DNA of 64,000 bases from CAZGEA01 sp964524515 (GCA_964524515.1 CAZGEA010000002.1:143045-207044), one strand, 5' to 3'. Shown: positions 24,108 through 34,542, counted from the first letter of the stretch. The notes: generated by a model not told the origin, from the sequence alone. Numbers and translations: made by a program.

Positions 24108-24972
24108 TGCCAGGGTGGCCTTCTTTAAATTGTCTAAAGTTTACTGGATTTTTGCCTTCAATCTGAACTTCATCAATAATTAACTGACCATCATTCATAT
24201 TAATTTTTGTTAATTTTAATATTTTTTCTTTCTCATCTTTTGTAATTATTTTGGTCCAAACTCCAGGCCATGGAGTATATGCTCTAAACAAGTTCAAAAT
24301 TTTAGTGCTTTCATCCCTGTCTCCATTTAGGGCACTCTTGATAAAATCCAAATCAACAAATCCATCTTCTTTTTTAATTAATTTTGTAAATGTAGCAATA
24401 TCATGGTCTTGCTCCTTCAATTTAATTCGTCCATTTAAATAGTTTGGAATTAACTCAATTAAAACTTCAGCTGCACTTTCAAATAATCTTGTACGAAGTG
24501 TTTCGTTGTTATCACTTTCTAATATTTCTTCTTTAACTTGTGAAATAATTGGTCCATGATCCATTTGTTCATCCATTTTAATAAAAGTAATTCCAGTTTG
24601 TATTTTTCCGCTAGCAAGTGCAGCCTGAATAGGAGATGCACCGCGGAATTCAGGAAGAAGGGACGGATGAATATTAATTATTCCATTTGAAAATTTCTCA
24701 ATAATACTTTTTGGAATTATATTTCCATATGCTGCGACGATTCCCAAATCAGCAAAGGGTACATCTGCAATGTTTCGAATGATTTCAAATTTATGTTTAA
24801 ATGCCCAATCGTCAACCGCAGAGTATGTTAATTTATGGTCGCGCCCAGTATTTTTTGGAGCTTGAGTTACAATGGTTTCAAATTCTCTTTCTCTCCCGTG
24901 ATTAAATTCTTTATGCAATGCCTCAACTATTGGCAATACAAAATCTGGTGTTCCAAAAAATACTATTTTCAT
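24100..24972 (-). CDS. fmt: Methionyl-tRNA formyltransferase
   Basis: 290 aa from the ATG at 24972 ('MKIVFFGTPDF'). Formylates Met-tRNAi with 10-formyl-THF for initiation. It contains the formyl-binding region ('GNIIPKSIIEK', 'HPSLLPEFRGASP') and 'TGITFIKMDEQMDHGPI', plus the C-terminal tRNA-binding domain with 'PWPGVWT'. The start overlaps the def stop as ATGA, so the two are coupled. Together with def, folD and glyA it shows that formylated initiation is kept in this small genome. Confidence 0.95.
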   Translation of the reverse strand: MKIVFFGTPDFVLPIVEALHKEFNHGREREFETIVTQAPKNTGRDHKLTYSAVDDWAFKHKFEIIRNIADVPFADLGIVAAYGNIIPKSIIEKFSNGIINIHPSLLPEFRGASPIQAALASGKIQTGITFIKMDEQMDHGPIISQVKEEILESDNNETLRTRLFESAAEVLIELIPNYLNGRIKLKEQDHDIATFTKLIKKEDGFVDLDFIKSALNGDRDESTKILNLFRAYTPWPGVWTKIITKDEKEKILKLTKINMNDGQLIIDEVQIEGKNPVNFRQFKEGHPGII

Positions 24973-25502
24973 AACTCCACTTCCTCCCAATCATCGGATC
25001 CATTAAATTTATAAAGTGTAGCTTTTTGTTCTAATATATGATCAACAAAAAGAATTCCGTTTAAGTGATCAACTTCATGTTGCACAATATGTGCATAAAA
25101 ACCCTTAAATTCCTCAGTTTTTTCTTGATTATTAATATCCATATATTTTATCGTTACAGTTTTTGCTCGCTTGATTGGTCCGTAATAATGGGGAAGTGAC
25201 AAACATCCCTCTAGTACTTCATCTTTATTTTTATCTTTTATTGTTTTATCAGAAATTTTTCCAAGACTCACAATTTCAGGATTAATAATAACTCTATGAA
25301 TATCTTTATAATCCATCAAAAATATTGCTAAACTTTTGCCAATTTGTGGAGCAGCCAAACCAACACCTTCTGGGTCATTCTGTGACTTCAAAGTTTCCTC
25401 CATATCAGCAATAAGCATCAAAATTTTTTTATCCACTTTGTCAATTTTGCGAGCAACAGCTCTCAAAACTGGATTTTTAACATCAACAACTTTTCTAATC
25501 AT
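24969..25502 (-). CDS. def: Peptide deformylase
   Basis: 177 aa, type I-like deformylase removing the formyl group from new proteins. The three motifs are present: 'GVGLAAPQIG', 'EGCLSLP' (metal Cys) and 'QHEVDHLNG' (HExxH). The promoter TATAAT lies exactly 6 nt before the ATG, with no ribosome binding site. Operon def-fmt. Confidence 0.96.
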   Translation of the reverse strand: MIRKVVDVKNPVLRAVARKIDKVDKKILMLIADMEETLKSQNDPEGVGLAAPQIGKSLAIFLMDYKDIHRVIINPEIVSLGKISDKTIKDKNKDEVLEGCLSLPHYYGPIKRAKTVTIKYMDINNQEKTEEFKGFYAHIVQHEVDHLNGILFVDHILEQKATLYKFNGSDDWEEVEL

Positions 25503-25514
25503 ATGGCAATTATA
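25503..25514 (-). promoter_or_regulatory. -10 box of def, leaderless type
   Basis: On the minus strand TATAAT (25514-25509), 6 nt, ATG at 25502. Confidence 0.6.
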
Positions 25515-25520
25515 TCATTA

Positions 25521-27599
25521 TTACGGGCTTTTTGGTAAGGATTCAAGTTCGTTTTTAATAAATTCATCCTTTGTCGTAATATATTTTAAAATATATTCAT
25601 ATTGTTCTTTTGCTTTATTGTATTTTTTTGTTTGCTTATAAATAAGTGCTGCCGCAACTCTTGCATCTTTATAATCCGGTTTCATCAAAATTGCTTTCTC
25701 AAAATATTCAATTGCCTGATCTGTTTGAGATAATCGAGATGATAAAAGTCCTAATTGAAATGGAATCTTTGGATCAGTTGGAGCAAGGATTCTAATGGAG
25801 TTTAAAGTTGCCATTGCATAAGGTATGTAATCTTTATTTTGAGACGCCAGTCTAATATATGTGTTTGAAAGATTTCTTTTAAAGTTTATATTTCGAGGTG
25901 ATATGTTTGTTGCCTCTTGAGCATTTGCTATCGCTTCATTCGCAAAATATGCAGATTTTGTTGAATCATTTTGATCGAAATAGTATTCAGAAACATCCGT
26001 AAAACTTTCAGATAATTCGGAATAATAGATTCCTTCTTTTGGCACAAGCTTAATTGATTGGTCAAAATTATCAATTGCCTCTGAAGCTCTTCCTTGTCTC
26101 GCATAACTTCTTGCCCTCGTAAAAAAATAGTCGGCTTTATATAAATTTATAACTTGAAACATTAAATAGATGGCTATTAAAAAGGAAACAAAAATTTCAA
26201 TTTTAGATAAATTTGAAATTTCACCAAAAAACAAATCTCTAATTTTTTCTTTAGAATCGTTTCTAACAACAAAATAAATTGCAGGATATAGAAAAGTTAA
26301 GATACCAACAACAGTTACTGAAAAGCCAAAAAAATTAGTTACCAAAATTGATATAAAACCTGCTAACAATGCAAATTTTGTTAGTAAATCTTCATCTTCA
26401 ATTTTTATTTTAGATTTATTCCTTTCAAAATTTATAGTATTTTTTGCATAAATAAATGCAAATAATACAAAAGAACCTAGTCCGAATATTCCACTATTTG
26501 CAGCATAATTTAAATATTCGTTGTGAGCTTTATTATATAAATAGTCCCACTCGGAAGTATTGTTGTGTTCAAGTGGTCTATATAAATAGTATGAATATGC
26601 AAATGTTTCAGGTCCTGTTCCAATTAAAAAATTATGAGTAAAAATATCATATGCACCGCGCCATACAATTTTTCTAATTTCAGATGATTCTGTTCCACCA
26701 CGTTCCAAAACAGGAAGTGTAAGTTGTGACTCATCTTTTTCTACCCTCGAAGAAAAATTAATATCAAAAAAACCTTTATTCCAGGGAGTACCAAATGCTA
26801 AAGATAATGTAATAACTGTAAATGTAATAAATAAAAAATTAGATAAATTATTTAAGTATTTTTTTGTATAAAAACTATTAATAAAAATTAAACCCCAATA
26901 AACAAAAATACTTGCAAAAAATCCTAAAAAACCAGATCTGGATTTAGTAAAAATTAATGTTAAGTAAAAAACTCCAAAAACAACTAACCATATTATTTTT
27001 TTTCTTGTTATTTTAGTCCAAATAATAGGAATAACAGCTACAATAAGTGCAGCTAGCCAATTTGGTTGTCCAATAGTGGCAAAGACTCTATTTTGTACAT
27101 CTTGTACCCAGCAGGAGACATCAAATTGTTTTGTGATCAAATAGCAGCTTGGTGATTTTCCAAAATGTTCACTAACTCCCCACAAACAAACAATCAAAAC
27201 GCTGCTAATTAAAAACGACAAAGAAATTTTTGCAGTTTTTTTGTCCATCAAACTGACAAATGCCCAATATAGAAAAACCATACAAATAGTTGATAAAAGT
27301 CCACCATAAAATCTTCCATAATATCCAAAAATTGATGTATGCTGATCAATTGAGAAAAAAGTAGAAATTATTTGAGAAAGTAAAAACAAAATAAGTGGAA
27401 TATCTAAAACTGTTTTCGTAAATATTATTTTTTTGTTAACAATTGACAAAAGAAACCAAAAAAAACAAATCAAAATTGTTACTAAATAAATAAATATTAA
27501 TTTATTAAATTCAAACAACTCTGATGTTTTTGGGAAAAAAATTAGAGGGGTTAAAAAAAACAAAATTGAAAAAAGAGTTGATATAATTTTTTTAATCAC
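25521..27599 (-). CDS. O-antigen ligase-like membrane protein with TPR region
   Basis: 692 aa from a GTG at 27599 (TACAAT 7 nt upstream). About eleven to twelve membrane helices fill residues 1-470, with the Wzy_C/O-antigen ligase signature region ('GTGPETFAYSYY', 'KAHNEYLNYAANSGIFGLG'). Tetratricopeptide repeats follow (about 480-690; 'DNFDQSIKLVPKEGIYYSEL', 'AIEYFEKAILMKPDYKDAR'). Such proteins ligate or polymerise surface glycans or glycosylate proteins (PglL-type). Patescibacteria lack classical LPS, so a protein or wall glycan is a likelier acceptor; this is inference. Confidence 0.85.
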   Translation of the reverse strand: MIKKIISTLFSILFFLTPLIFFPKTSELFEFNKLIFIYLVTILICFFWFLLSIVNKKIIFTKTVLDIPLILFLLSQIISTFFSIDQHTSIFGYYGRFYGGLLSTICMVFLYWAFVSLMDKKTAKISLSFLISSVLIVCLWGVSEHFGKSPSCYLITKQFDVSCWVQDVQNRVFATIGQPNWLAALIVAVIPIIWTKITRKKIIWLVVFGVFYLTLIFTKSRSGFLGFFASIFVYWGLIFINSFYTKKYLNNLSNFLFITFTVITLSLAFGTPWNKGFFDINFSSRVEKDESQLTLPVLERGGTESSEIRKIVWRGAYDIFTHNFLIGTGPETFAYSYYLYRPLEHNNTSEWDYLYNKAHNEYLNYAANSGIFGLGSFVLFAFIYAKNTINFERNKSKIKIEDEDLLTKFALLAGFISILVTNFFGFSVTVVGILTFLYPAIYFVVRNDSKEKIRDLFFGEISNLSKIEIFVSFLIAIYLMFQVINLYKADYFFTRARSYARQGRASEAIDNFDQSIKLVPKEGIYYSELSESFTDVSEYYFDQNDSTKSAYFANEAIANAQEATNISPRNINFKRNLSNTYIRLASQNKDYIPYAMATLNSIRILAPTDPKIPFQLGLLSSRLSQTDQAIEYFEKAILMKPDYKDARVAAALIYKQTKKYNKAKEQYEYILKYITTKDEFIKNELESLPKSP

Positions 27600-27711
27600 G
27601 TTATTTATTGTATTCTATTGTAATTGATACGCATTTGGTAGCTTTAGCTATTCTTTTTAAACACTCAAAAAGTTATACTCACTTTGAACATGATTAACAT
27701 TATTCATTAAC

Positions 27712-28773
27712 ATGATAAACATTATAAATAATATTTTAGGATATTTCTCGTATGATATTGGAATTGATTTAGGAACAGCCAATACATTGGTATATGTTGA
27801 AGGAAAGGGAATCGCAATAAGGGAACCTTCAGTGGTTGCTCGAAACAAAAAAACAAAAGAAATATTAGCAATAGGGGGAAGTGCAAAAAAAATGCTTGGT
27901 CGCGCCCCATCAACGATAGAAATAATAAGGCCGCTAAGAGATGGTGTCATCGCAGATTTCGATGGAGCATTTGCAATGCTTGATTACTATATTAAATCAG
28001 TTCACGAAAGTGGTGGCTTGATTCCAAAAATTCCAAGACCAAAAGTTGTAATTGGAATTCCTTCAGGTGTTACGGAAGTTGAGCGCCGTGCAGTGGCACA
28101 AGCTGCAATTGCATCTGGTGCAAGAGTGGTTCATTTAATTGAAGAGCCAATGGCAGCAGCTCTCGGTGCTGGTTTAAAAATTGAGGATGCAACTGGTAAA
28201 TTTATAGTCGACATTGGTGGCGGAACAACCGAAATTGCTGCAGTTTCCATGGGAGGAAGTGTAGTTAGTAAATCAATTAAAACCGCAGGTGATGAAATAG
28301 ATGAGGCAATAGTAAACTACGCAAAATTAAAATACTCACTATTGATTGGTTTAATTACGGCAGAAAACGTAAAAATAAATTTGGGTTCTGCAATGGATTC
28401 AAAAGAAGAAAAAGAAAAAACCTTAAAAGTAAAAGGAAGAGATCTGGAAACTGGTCTTCCAAAAGCAATTAAATTCTCCACTACTGAGGTGCGTGATGCG
28501 ATTGCTCCAGTTGTCAAAATAATTGTTCAAAGTATTAAAGATACAATCGAAAAATGTCCTCCAGAATTGGTTTCAGATATTATGGATGAAGGAATAATGT
28601 TAGCTGGTGGTGGGTCTCTTTTAAAAGGAATCGATAAACTAATCGAAAAAGAAACCGAAATGAAAGTTTTTATAAACGATGACCCATTAACTTGTGTGGT
28701 CCGGGGTTGTGGAGTATTGCTAAGTAACCCAAACTTACTTAAAAAAATAAAAGTAACATCAGGTTATAAATGA
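27712..28773 (+). CDS. mreB: Rod shape-determining protein MreB
   Basis: 353 aa actin-like ATPase. Phosphate 1 motif 'DIGIDLGTANTLVYV', 'EEPMAAALGAGL', phosphate 2 'VDIGGGTTEIA' and 'LAGGGSLLKG' are all present. MreB filaments guide lateral wall synthesis. The stop overlaps the next start (ATGA) with a class B PBP. mreC, mreD and rodA are not between them, so this is a reduced mre locus. Confidence 0.97.
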   Translation: MINIINNILGYFSYDIGIDLGTANTLVYVEGKGIAIREPSVVARNKKTKEILAIGGSAKKMLGRAPSTIEIIRPLRDGVIADFDGAFAMLDYYIKSVHESGGLIPKIPRPKVVIGIPSGVTEVERRAVAQAAIASGARVVHLIEEPMAAALGAGLKIEDATGKFIVDIGGGTTEIAAVSMGGSVVSKSIKTAGDEIDEAIVNYAKLKYSLLIGLITAENVKINLGSAMDSKEEKEKTLKVKGRDLETGLPKAIKFSTTEVRDAIAPVVKIIVQSIKDTIEKCPPELVSDIMDEGIMLAGGGSLLKGIDKLIEKETEMKVFINDDPLTCVVRGCGVLLSNPNLLKKIKVTSGYK

Positions 28774-30350
28774 CCAAATTAGGATTATTTCTACGAATCA
28801 TATTAGTAATTTCATTCGCTACTTTAGTAGCTCGTCTTGCTGAATTACAAATTGTAAAAGGTGAGTATTTTAAAAATTTATCTGATGGAAACAGAGTTCG
28901 CTACATTTCAACTTCAGCTCCCAGAGGTAATATTTTAGCCCGCGATGGAACTATTATTGCAGGTAATGTTGAAATCAAAAAAAGAATAAAATTTGATCCA
29001 AATTTGGGTTACACAAAATCGCCGCTAAATTCTGATGATGAAAAAAATAAAATAAGTTTTGATGAGATTCTTTCGGAATGGTCAAGAAGTTATCCATTTG
29101 GTGCTGACGCCGCGCCAATCATAGGCTATGTAAATGAAGCAGGTGTTGATGAAGTTGGAAAAGTTGACCCAAATTGTCTAGGTAAAAATGCAAAAAAATT
29201 AGGATCAAATTTAGGAAAAACAGGACTTGAATATCAATACGACTGCCCACTTCGCGGAATTGATGGAGAAGAATTAATTGAAGTTGATTCAATGGGTAAA
29301 ATGGTCAGAATCTTGGGGTCTAAAAATCCAATTAAAGGAACTGATATTAAAACAACAATAGATATTAATCTTCAAAAGGCAGTTGCCAAAGCAATGAAGG
29401 GATATAAAGGTGCAGTTGTAGTTCAATCTCCACGAGGTGAAATTTTATCAATTTTTTCGTCGCCTTCTTTTGATCCTTACAATCCCGCACACTCAATTGT
29501 TGATGAAAATTTGCCCCTTTTTAATCGTGCAATAAGTGGAAATTATCATCCTGGGTCACCATTTAAAATCGTAACAGCGATTGCAGCACTTGAAGATCAA
29601 AAAATAAATACTGATTATAAATATGATGATGTTGGCTACATTAAAGTAAATGAATATGAATATAACAATTGGTATTTTTCAGAGTATGGTGGAAAAGAAG
29701 GTGAAATAGGCTTAATTAAGGGACTTGCTAGATCAACCGATACACTTTTCTATAAACTGGGTGAGTTTTTGGGGCCAGATAGATTATCTTTTTGGGCAAG
29801 AAATTTTGGATACGGAGCAAAAACTGGAATTGATTTACCAGGAGAGTCTGAAAGTTTAGTTCCAGATAGCCAGTGGAAATTAAAAACAAAAGGTGAAAAT
29901 TGGTATTTGGGAAATTCATATCATTTTGCAATTGGTCAAGGTGATTTAACTGCAACTCCATTGCAAGTCAATTCTATGATGGCAACAATTGCAGCAGCTG
30001 GTGAAAAATGTACACCACATATAAATAGTGATATCCAAGAAAAATGTACAAAAATGTCAATTGGAGATGAATCAAGAAACGAAGTTCTTCAGGGATTAAT
30101 TGCAGCATGTAAAAAAGGCGGTACTGGTGTGCCATTTTTTGAATATCCAATTCCAGTTGCATGTAAAACAGGAACTGCAGAAACAGGTGGAGAAAGCGAA
30201 CCACATGCATGGTTTACAATATTCGCTCCAGTTGAGTCTCCTCAAATTGTGTTAACTGTTTTGGTTGAAAAAGGGGGAGAAGGATCAAAAGTTGCGGCTC
30301 CAATTGCCAAAAAAATTCTTGATAGTTATTTTGTAAAAGTAAATCCATGA
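28770..30350 (+). CDS. Penicillin-binding protein 2-type transpeptidase
   Basis: 526 aa class B PBP. An N-terminal helix (about residues 5-22) is followed by a short dimerisation domain and the transpeptidase domain (about 200-520). The catalytic motif is 'GSPFKIVT' (Ser263, Lys266), the second motif 'RSTDTLFYKLG' (Ser322; usual SxN is STD), and the third 'KTGTAE' (Lys466). The pairing with mreB suggests the elongation PBP2, but FtsI is not excluded. It overlaps mreB and dprA by ATGA on both sides. Confidence 0.93.
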   Translation: MTKLGLFLRIILVISFATLVARLAELQIVKGEYFKNLSDGNRVRYISTSAPRGNILARDGTIIAGNVEIKKRIKFDPNLGYTKSPLNSDDEKNKISFDEILSEWSRSYPFGADAAPIIGYVNEAGVDEVGKVDPNCLGKNAKKLGSNLGKTGLEYQYDCPLRGIDGEELIEVDSMGKMVRILGSKNPIKGTDIKTTIDINLQKAVAKAMKGYKGAVVVQSPRGEILSIFSSPSFDPYNPAHSIVDENLPLFNRAISGNYHPGSPFKIVTAIAALEDQKINTDYKYDDVGYIKVNEYEYNNWYFSEYGGKEGEIGLIKGLARSTDTLFYKLGEFLGPDRLSFWARNFGYGAKTGIDLPGESESLVPDSQWKLKTKGENWYLGNSYHFAIGQGDLTATPLQVNSMMATIAAAGEKCTPHINSDIQEKCTKMSIGDESRNEVLQGLIAACKKGGTGVPFFEYPIPVACKTGTAETGGESEPHAWFTIFAPVESPQIVLTVLVEKGGEGSKVAAPIAKKILDSYFVKVNP

Positions 30351-30928
30351 AATTAAAAATTTTAGGGAGTATTTTAGAAAAAGATAAAAAAGCTGTTGCG
30401 ATTGTGGGATCTCGTCAAATGAGTGAATATGGAAAAAAACAGGCATACTATTTTTCGTCTGTTTTAGCTAAAAATGGTATAACAATAGTATCTGGATTGG
30501 CCCGTGGAATCGACACTATTGCACATACTGCAGCACTTGATGCTGGAGGCAGAACAATTGCAGTCTTGGGAAGTGGTATTGATATAATCTATCCTCCAGA
30601 AAATTTTGATTTAGTTCAAAAAATAGCAAAAAACGGAGCTGTTGTTTCTCAGTTTCCAAACGGCACACCTCCACTCGGGAAAAATTTCTTAATCAGAAAC
30701 AAATTAATTGTTGAATTATCTTTAGCAGTTGTTGTAATTGAAGGAAAAAGGCGAAGTGGAACAATTTCAACTGCTAATTATGCAGCAAACATTGGCCGTG
30801 AAGTCTTTGCGATTCCTGGGCAAATTGATTCAGAACTCTCACAAGCACCACTGTTTTTAATTGAAAATGGAGCCCAAATTGCCCATTCTCCAGAAACAAT
30901 TATTGATTATATAAACTCACTTTTTTGA
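30347..30928 (+). CDS. dprA: DNA-processing protein DprA, minimal form
   Basis: 193 aa; only the Rossmann-like core is present, with no N-terminal SAM or C-terminal winged-helix domain seen in longer DprA (about 290-370 aa). Motifs: 'AIVGSRQMSEYG', 'VSGLARGIDTIAH', 'LGSGIDIIYPPEN' and 'NFLIRNKLIVELS'. DprA loads RecA on incoming single strands in natural transformation, which many Patescibacteria with com genes are thought to use. Starts in the stop of the PBP gene. Confidence 0.93.
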   Translation: MKLKILGSILEKDKKAVAIVGSRQMSEYGKKQAYYFSSVLAKNGITIVSGLARGIDTIAHTAALDAGGRTIAVLGSGIDIIYPPENFDLVQKIAKNGAVVSQFPNGTPPLGKNFLIRNKLIVELSLAVVVIEGKRRSGTISTANYAANIGREVFAIPGQIDSELSQAPLFLIENGAQIAHSPETIIDYINSLF

Positions 30929-30985
30929 CAGTTGTGATAAACTTTCGCTTTGACCTAATCAAAAAAGGATGTCAAGATAAACACT

Positions 30986-32947
30986 ATGGATTTAATAATT
31001 GTCGAATCTCCCACCAAAGCAAAAACTTTATCAAAATTCCTAAAAGGGGATTATGAGGTAGAGGCAACTGTCGGTCACTTAAAAGATTTACCTAAATCAA
31101 AATTAAGTGTTGATGTTGATCATGATTTTGCTCCGCTTTACGAAGTGGTTCCTAAAAAAGAAAAAAATATTAAAGTTTTACTTAGCGCTGCCAAGAGAGC
31201 AAAAAATATATATATTGCTTCAGATCCTGATCGAGAAGGAGAGGCAATTGCCGCTCACGCAAAAGAAATCATTGAAGAAAAATTAAAAGACAAAAAAACT
31301 CCAATTAAAAGAATTAGTTTCCATGAAATCACGCAATCAGCAGTTGAAGAAGCAATTGCAGACCCTCACGAAATTGATGTGAATTTAGTTGATGCACAAA
31401 CTGCCCGTCGTGTGCTTGATAGATTAGTAGGTTATAGCCTCTCACCACTTTTGTGGAGAAAAGTTCGCCGTGGCTTGTCTGCAGGGCGAGTGCAATCAGT
31501 TGCAGTGAGGTTAATTGCCGAGCGAGAAAAACAAATTGAAGACTTTAAGCCCGTTGAATATTGGGAAATATATGTTGATCTTCAAAATGGAGAAAAATTC
31601 GCAGTGGTTCTATCTAAAATTAATGGAAAAAAGGCTGAATTAGGTAATGGTGTTGATTCCGAAAAAATAGTTAAGGATTTGGAAATCTCAAAATACAAAA
31701 TCCTAGGCATCAAAAGAAGAGAAGTTAAAAATCATGCATACCCTCCATTTATAACTTCAACGATGACTCAATCAGGTTCACGAATTTTGGGTTGGTCATC
31801 AAAACGTACCATGCAAATGGCACAATCATTATATGAGCAAGGGTTAATTACATATCATAGGACCGATTCAACAAACATCGCAAAAGTAGCAGTTGATTCA
31901 GCAAGAAATTATATAAAAAAGCAATTTGGAGAAAACTATATTCCACAGGTTCCAAATAGTTACAAAATTAAATCAAAAAATGCACAAGAAGCTCACGAGG
32001 CAATAAGGCCAACAAATATTGATACGAATGAAATTGATGACCCAGCTGCTCAAAAACTTTACAACTTAATTTGGAGAAGATTTTTAGCATCTCAAATGAG
32101 TCCATCAGTGTACGATGAAACTTCCATAGAAGTTGAGGCAAATCCTGGAAATTCAAATTTATATTCACTTAGAACTGGGGGAAGGATAATAAAATTTGAT
32201 GGATTCAGGCGCGTATATGGTGGAGTTTCAGATGATGAACAAAAATTGCCAGTTTTAGAAATTAATCAGGAATTAAAATTTTTGAGTGTTGATCCGCAAC
32301 AAAAATTTACAGAGCCACCTCCAAGATATAACGAAGCTTCACTTGTTAAAACTCTGGAAAAATTAGGAATTGGAAGGCCATCAACATATGCATCCATTAT
32401 TTCCACAATTCAGGCAAGAAGTTATGTTGAAAAGACAGATGGGAAGTTTTTTGCAACGACTGTTGGAATTGCTGTTAATGAATTTTTAACAAAAAACTTC
32501 GATAATATCGTTGATTATCAATTCACAGCAGGAATGGAAGATAATTTGGATAAAATTGCAAAAGGGGAAACCAAATGGGTTCCAGTAATTAGAGATTTTT
32601 GGGATCCGTTTACAATTAAAGTCAAAGATGTGGGGGATAACGCAGAAAGAGTTAAAATTTCTGTTGAAAAAATAGGTGAAAAATGTCCAGACTGCAAAGA
32701 AGGAGATTTGGTAATTAGGGTGGGCAGGTTTGGTAAATTTATCTCATGTTCCAGGTTCCCAGATTGTAAACACACTGCAAAATTTCAAGATAAAGTGGGA
32801 ATGAAATGTCCCACATGTGAAGTAGGGGATGTAATTTTAAAAAGAACAAAAAAGGGTAGAAAATTTTTCGGCTGCAGCAGATATCCAGATTGTGATTTTG
32901 TAAGTTGGAAAAAGCCAGGAACCGAGTCTCCCGAAGAAAACGAGTAA
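30986..32947 (+). CDS. topA: DNA topoisomerase I
   Basis: 653 aa type IA topoisomerase. The Toprim domain starts 'IVESPTKAKTL', with 'SDPDREGEAIA'. The active tyrosine is in 'ITYHRTDST' (about Tyr290). The C terminus carries two four-Cys zinc ribbons ('CPDCKEGDLV..CSRFPDC' and 'CPTCEVGDVI..CSRYPDC'). It relaxes negative supercoils. A small leader with a TTGAC/GTCAA inverted repeat lies between dprA and the ATG. Confidence 0.97.
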   Translation: MDLIIVESPTKAKTLSKFLKGDYEVEATVGHLKDLPKSKLSVDVDHDFAPLYEVVPKKEKNIKVLLSAAKRAKNIYIASDPDREGEAIAAHAKEIIEEKLKDKKTPIKRISFHEITQSAVEEAIADPHEIDVNLVDAQTARRVLDRLVGYSLSPLLWRKVRRGLSAGRVQSVAVRLIAEREKQIEDFKPVEYWEIYVDLQNGEKFAVVLSKINGKKAELGNGVDSEKIVKDLEISKYKILGIKRREVKNHAYPPFITSTMTQSGSRILGWSSKRTMQMAQSLYEQGLITYHRTDSTNIAKVAVDSARNYIKKQFGENYIPQVPNSYKIKSKNAQEAHEAIRPTNIDTNEIDDPAAQKLYNLIWRRFLASQMSPSVYDETSIEVEANPGNSNLYSLRTGGRIIKFDGFRRVYGGVSDDEQKLPVLEINQELKFLSVDPQQKFTEPPPRYNEASLVKTLEKLGIGRPSTYASIISTIQARSYVEKTDGKFFATTVGIAVNEFLTKNFDNIVDYQFTAGMEDNLDKIAKGETKWVPVIRDFWDPFTIKVKDVGDNAERVKISVEKIGEKCPDCKEGDLVIRVGRFGKFISCSRFPDCKHTAKFQDKVGMKCPTCEVGDVILKRTKKGRKFFGCSRYPDCDFVSWKKPGTESPEENE

Positions 32948-33025
32948 ATATTCTGTTACAATAATCTTCAAAGTAACTATTTCAGTTGCTCTTTACATTA
33001 TCCAAAAAAGATATAGGAGTAAGAA

Positions 33026-33760
33026 ATGCCAGATACATGGATGGATAGATATATTCAAATTTCCACAGATTTCAAAAAATCTGGGAAAAATCCTGATGAA
33101 TTTGCAGATACTTTAGGGATTAAAAGGGATCATCTAATAAGAATTATTTCAGTTTCCTCTTTCCCTCCTGACTTAAGGCAAGAAATTGTGAGAAAGGGTT
33201 GGTATGGTACTTCTGTAATGCTTCTTTTGAGATTTGCAGTTAAAAAAGGAAGAAAAAAAACTAGAGATTTTTCTGAAATCGAGAGAATTGTCCAAGAAGT
33301 TGCGCCTCAAGGTAAAACTAATCTAAGAAAACTTTTGGATGAACGCTATCGCGAATTTAAGCTCAAGCTAGCTCTCGAAGAAGTTCAAGAAATTCTCAGA
33401 GAAAGTGGGGTTTCTCCAAAAGAACTATTTGGATCTGACGGATCTGCCGAAATCTTGAATGATGCAGTTGAAGAAAGACTAAGCGCGATCATAATTGAAC
33501 TTGATAAAAAGGAAAGGGAAATTGGAAGACTGCAAAATGATCTAAGGCAAAAACAAACTGCAACAATACTGCAACAACTTGCAACTTTGCGAAAAAACAC
33601 AGGGCAATTTGCAGAATTGTGTTATGCAATTTCTGAGAATAGACACTTAATGACTCCTGATCAGGCTCTTGAATTCCAAGAAAGCATTTCTTATTTCAGC
33701 ATCACAGTTAAAAGAGTATTAATGCTCTTCCAGGGTGAAGTTGAAATTTCCATCGGTTAA
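33026..33760 (+). CDS. Hypothetical protein with HTH-like N terminus and coiled coil
   Basis: 244 aa. The N-terminal part resembles a helix-turn-helix ('EFADTLGIKRDHLIRII', about residues 27-43). A basic region ('VKKGRKKTRD') follows, then a coiled coil (about 148-190, 'IIIELDKKEREIGRLQNDLR'). I do not recognise the family; DNA binding is only a possibility. AGGAG lies 7 nt upstream. It is followed at 19 bp by another unknown SD-led gene, and the pair ends in a strong terminator. Confidence 0.65.
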   Translation: MPDTWMDRYIQISTDFKKSGKNPDEFADTLGIKRDHLIRIISVSSFPPDLRQEIVRKGWYGTSVMLLLRFAVKKGRKKTRDFSEIERIVQEVAPQGKTNLRKLLDERYREFKLKLALEEVQEILRESGVSPKELFGSDGSAEILNDAVEERLSAIIIELDKKEREIGRLQNDLRQKQTATILQQLATLRKNTGQFAELCYAISENRHLMTPDQALEFQESISYFSITVKRVLMLFQGEVEISIG

Positions 33761-33779
33761 TAAGTCCAAGGAGAGAGTG

Positions 33780-34529
33780 ATGAAAAGCCGCACGCAACGA
33801 TCTGTTTCCTATCCCGGTCTTCAAACAGAAGCAAATAAAGTTTTTGCTCCAAGTGGAAAAACACCAAGATTGGGGGTAACAGGAGCATATGCAGTTTTAA
33901 ATGTTGGCACTTTAAAGCGAGTACCTAAGCAAGGAGCGACTGGATATGTAATGGAGCATGAAGCAATTGAGGTGCCCATAACACATGTCTATTTGGCTCT
34001 GCATTTAGGTTATAACATTGAACAAATGAATTTTGTGGCACAAGCAGCATCGAAAGGAATTGTTGCAAGTGAAATGACAAATAAAGTAATAAAAACTGGA
34101 AGTTGGCACTTGTTTAATCGACAAGTGATCACACCACTTCGGACAAAATATTCCACATATGGAATAGAAACTGTCCCAATGTGGTTTTATTCATGTCCTC
34201 GCTATGAACTAAAGGCAGGTAAAAATGGGAGCACTGAAATTCAATATAGTGAGGAGCATCCGCTTGTACTAATTCCTAAAAGTATTGAAAAAGCTGTAGT
34301 TAGATGGAAAATTGAATTAGAGTTGCAAAAGGAGTTGGCAATTCTAACATATTGGATTGTTCTGAACAGGCTGATCCCTGCAAGAAGAATTACATCGCTT
34401 GATCAAGCTAGAGATGTTGTAAAGGAATGTAGCCATTTCTTGCCGAGTGGGCTTTTCAGTGATTATATTGAAGAATCAAGAAAAGCTCTTAATGAGGCAA
34501 AAGATAGGAGAACTCTATATCTAGAATAG
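33780..34529 (+). CDS. Hypothetical protein (249 aa)
   Basis: Start at the ATG at 33780, preceded by AGGAGAGAG; an earlier in-frame start would overlap the previous gene. Soluble, basic, no signal peptide. Not recognised. 'YAVLNVGTLKRVP' near the N terminus and a helical C-terminal half. It is encoded in tandem with the HTH-like protein, probably one transcript, closed by the terminator at 34543-34586. Confidence 0.65.
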   Translation: MKSRTQRSVSYPGLQTEANKVFAPSGKTPRLGVTGAYAVLNVGTLKRVPKQGATGYVMEHEAIEVPITHVYLALHLGYNIEQMNFVAQAASKGIVASEMTNKVIKTGSWHLFNRQVITPLRTKYSTYGIETVPMWFYSCPRYELKAGKNGSTEIQYSEEHPLVLIPKSIEKAVVRWKIELELQKELAILTYWIVLNRLIPARRITSLDQARDVVKECSHFLPSGLFSDYIEESRKALNEAKDRRTLYLE

Positions 34530-34542
34530 TATAAAAAAAGTT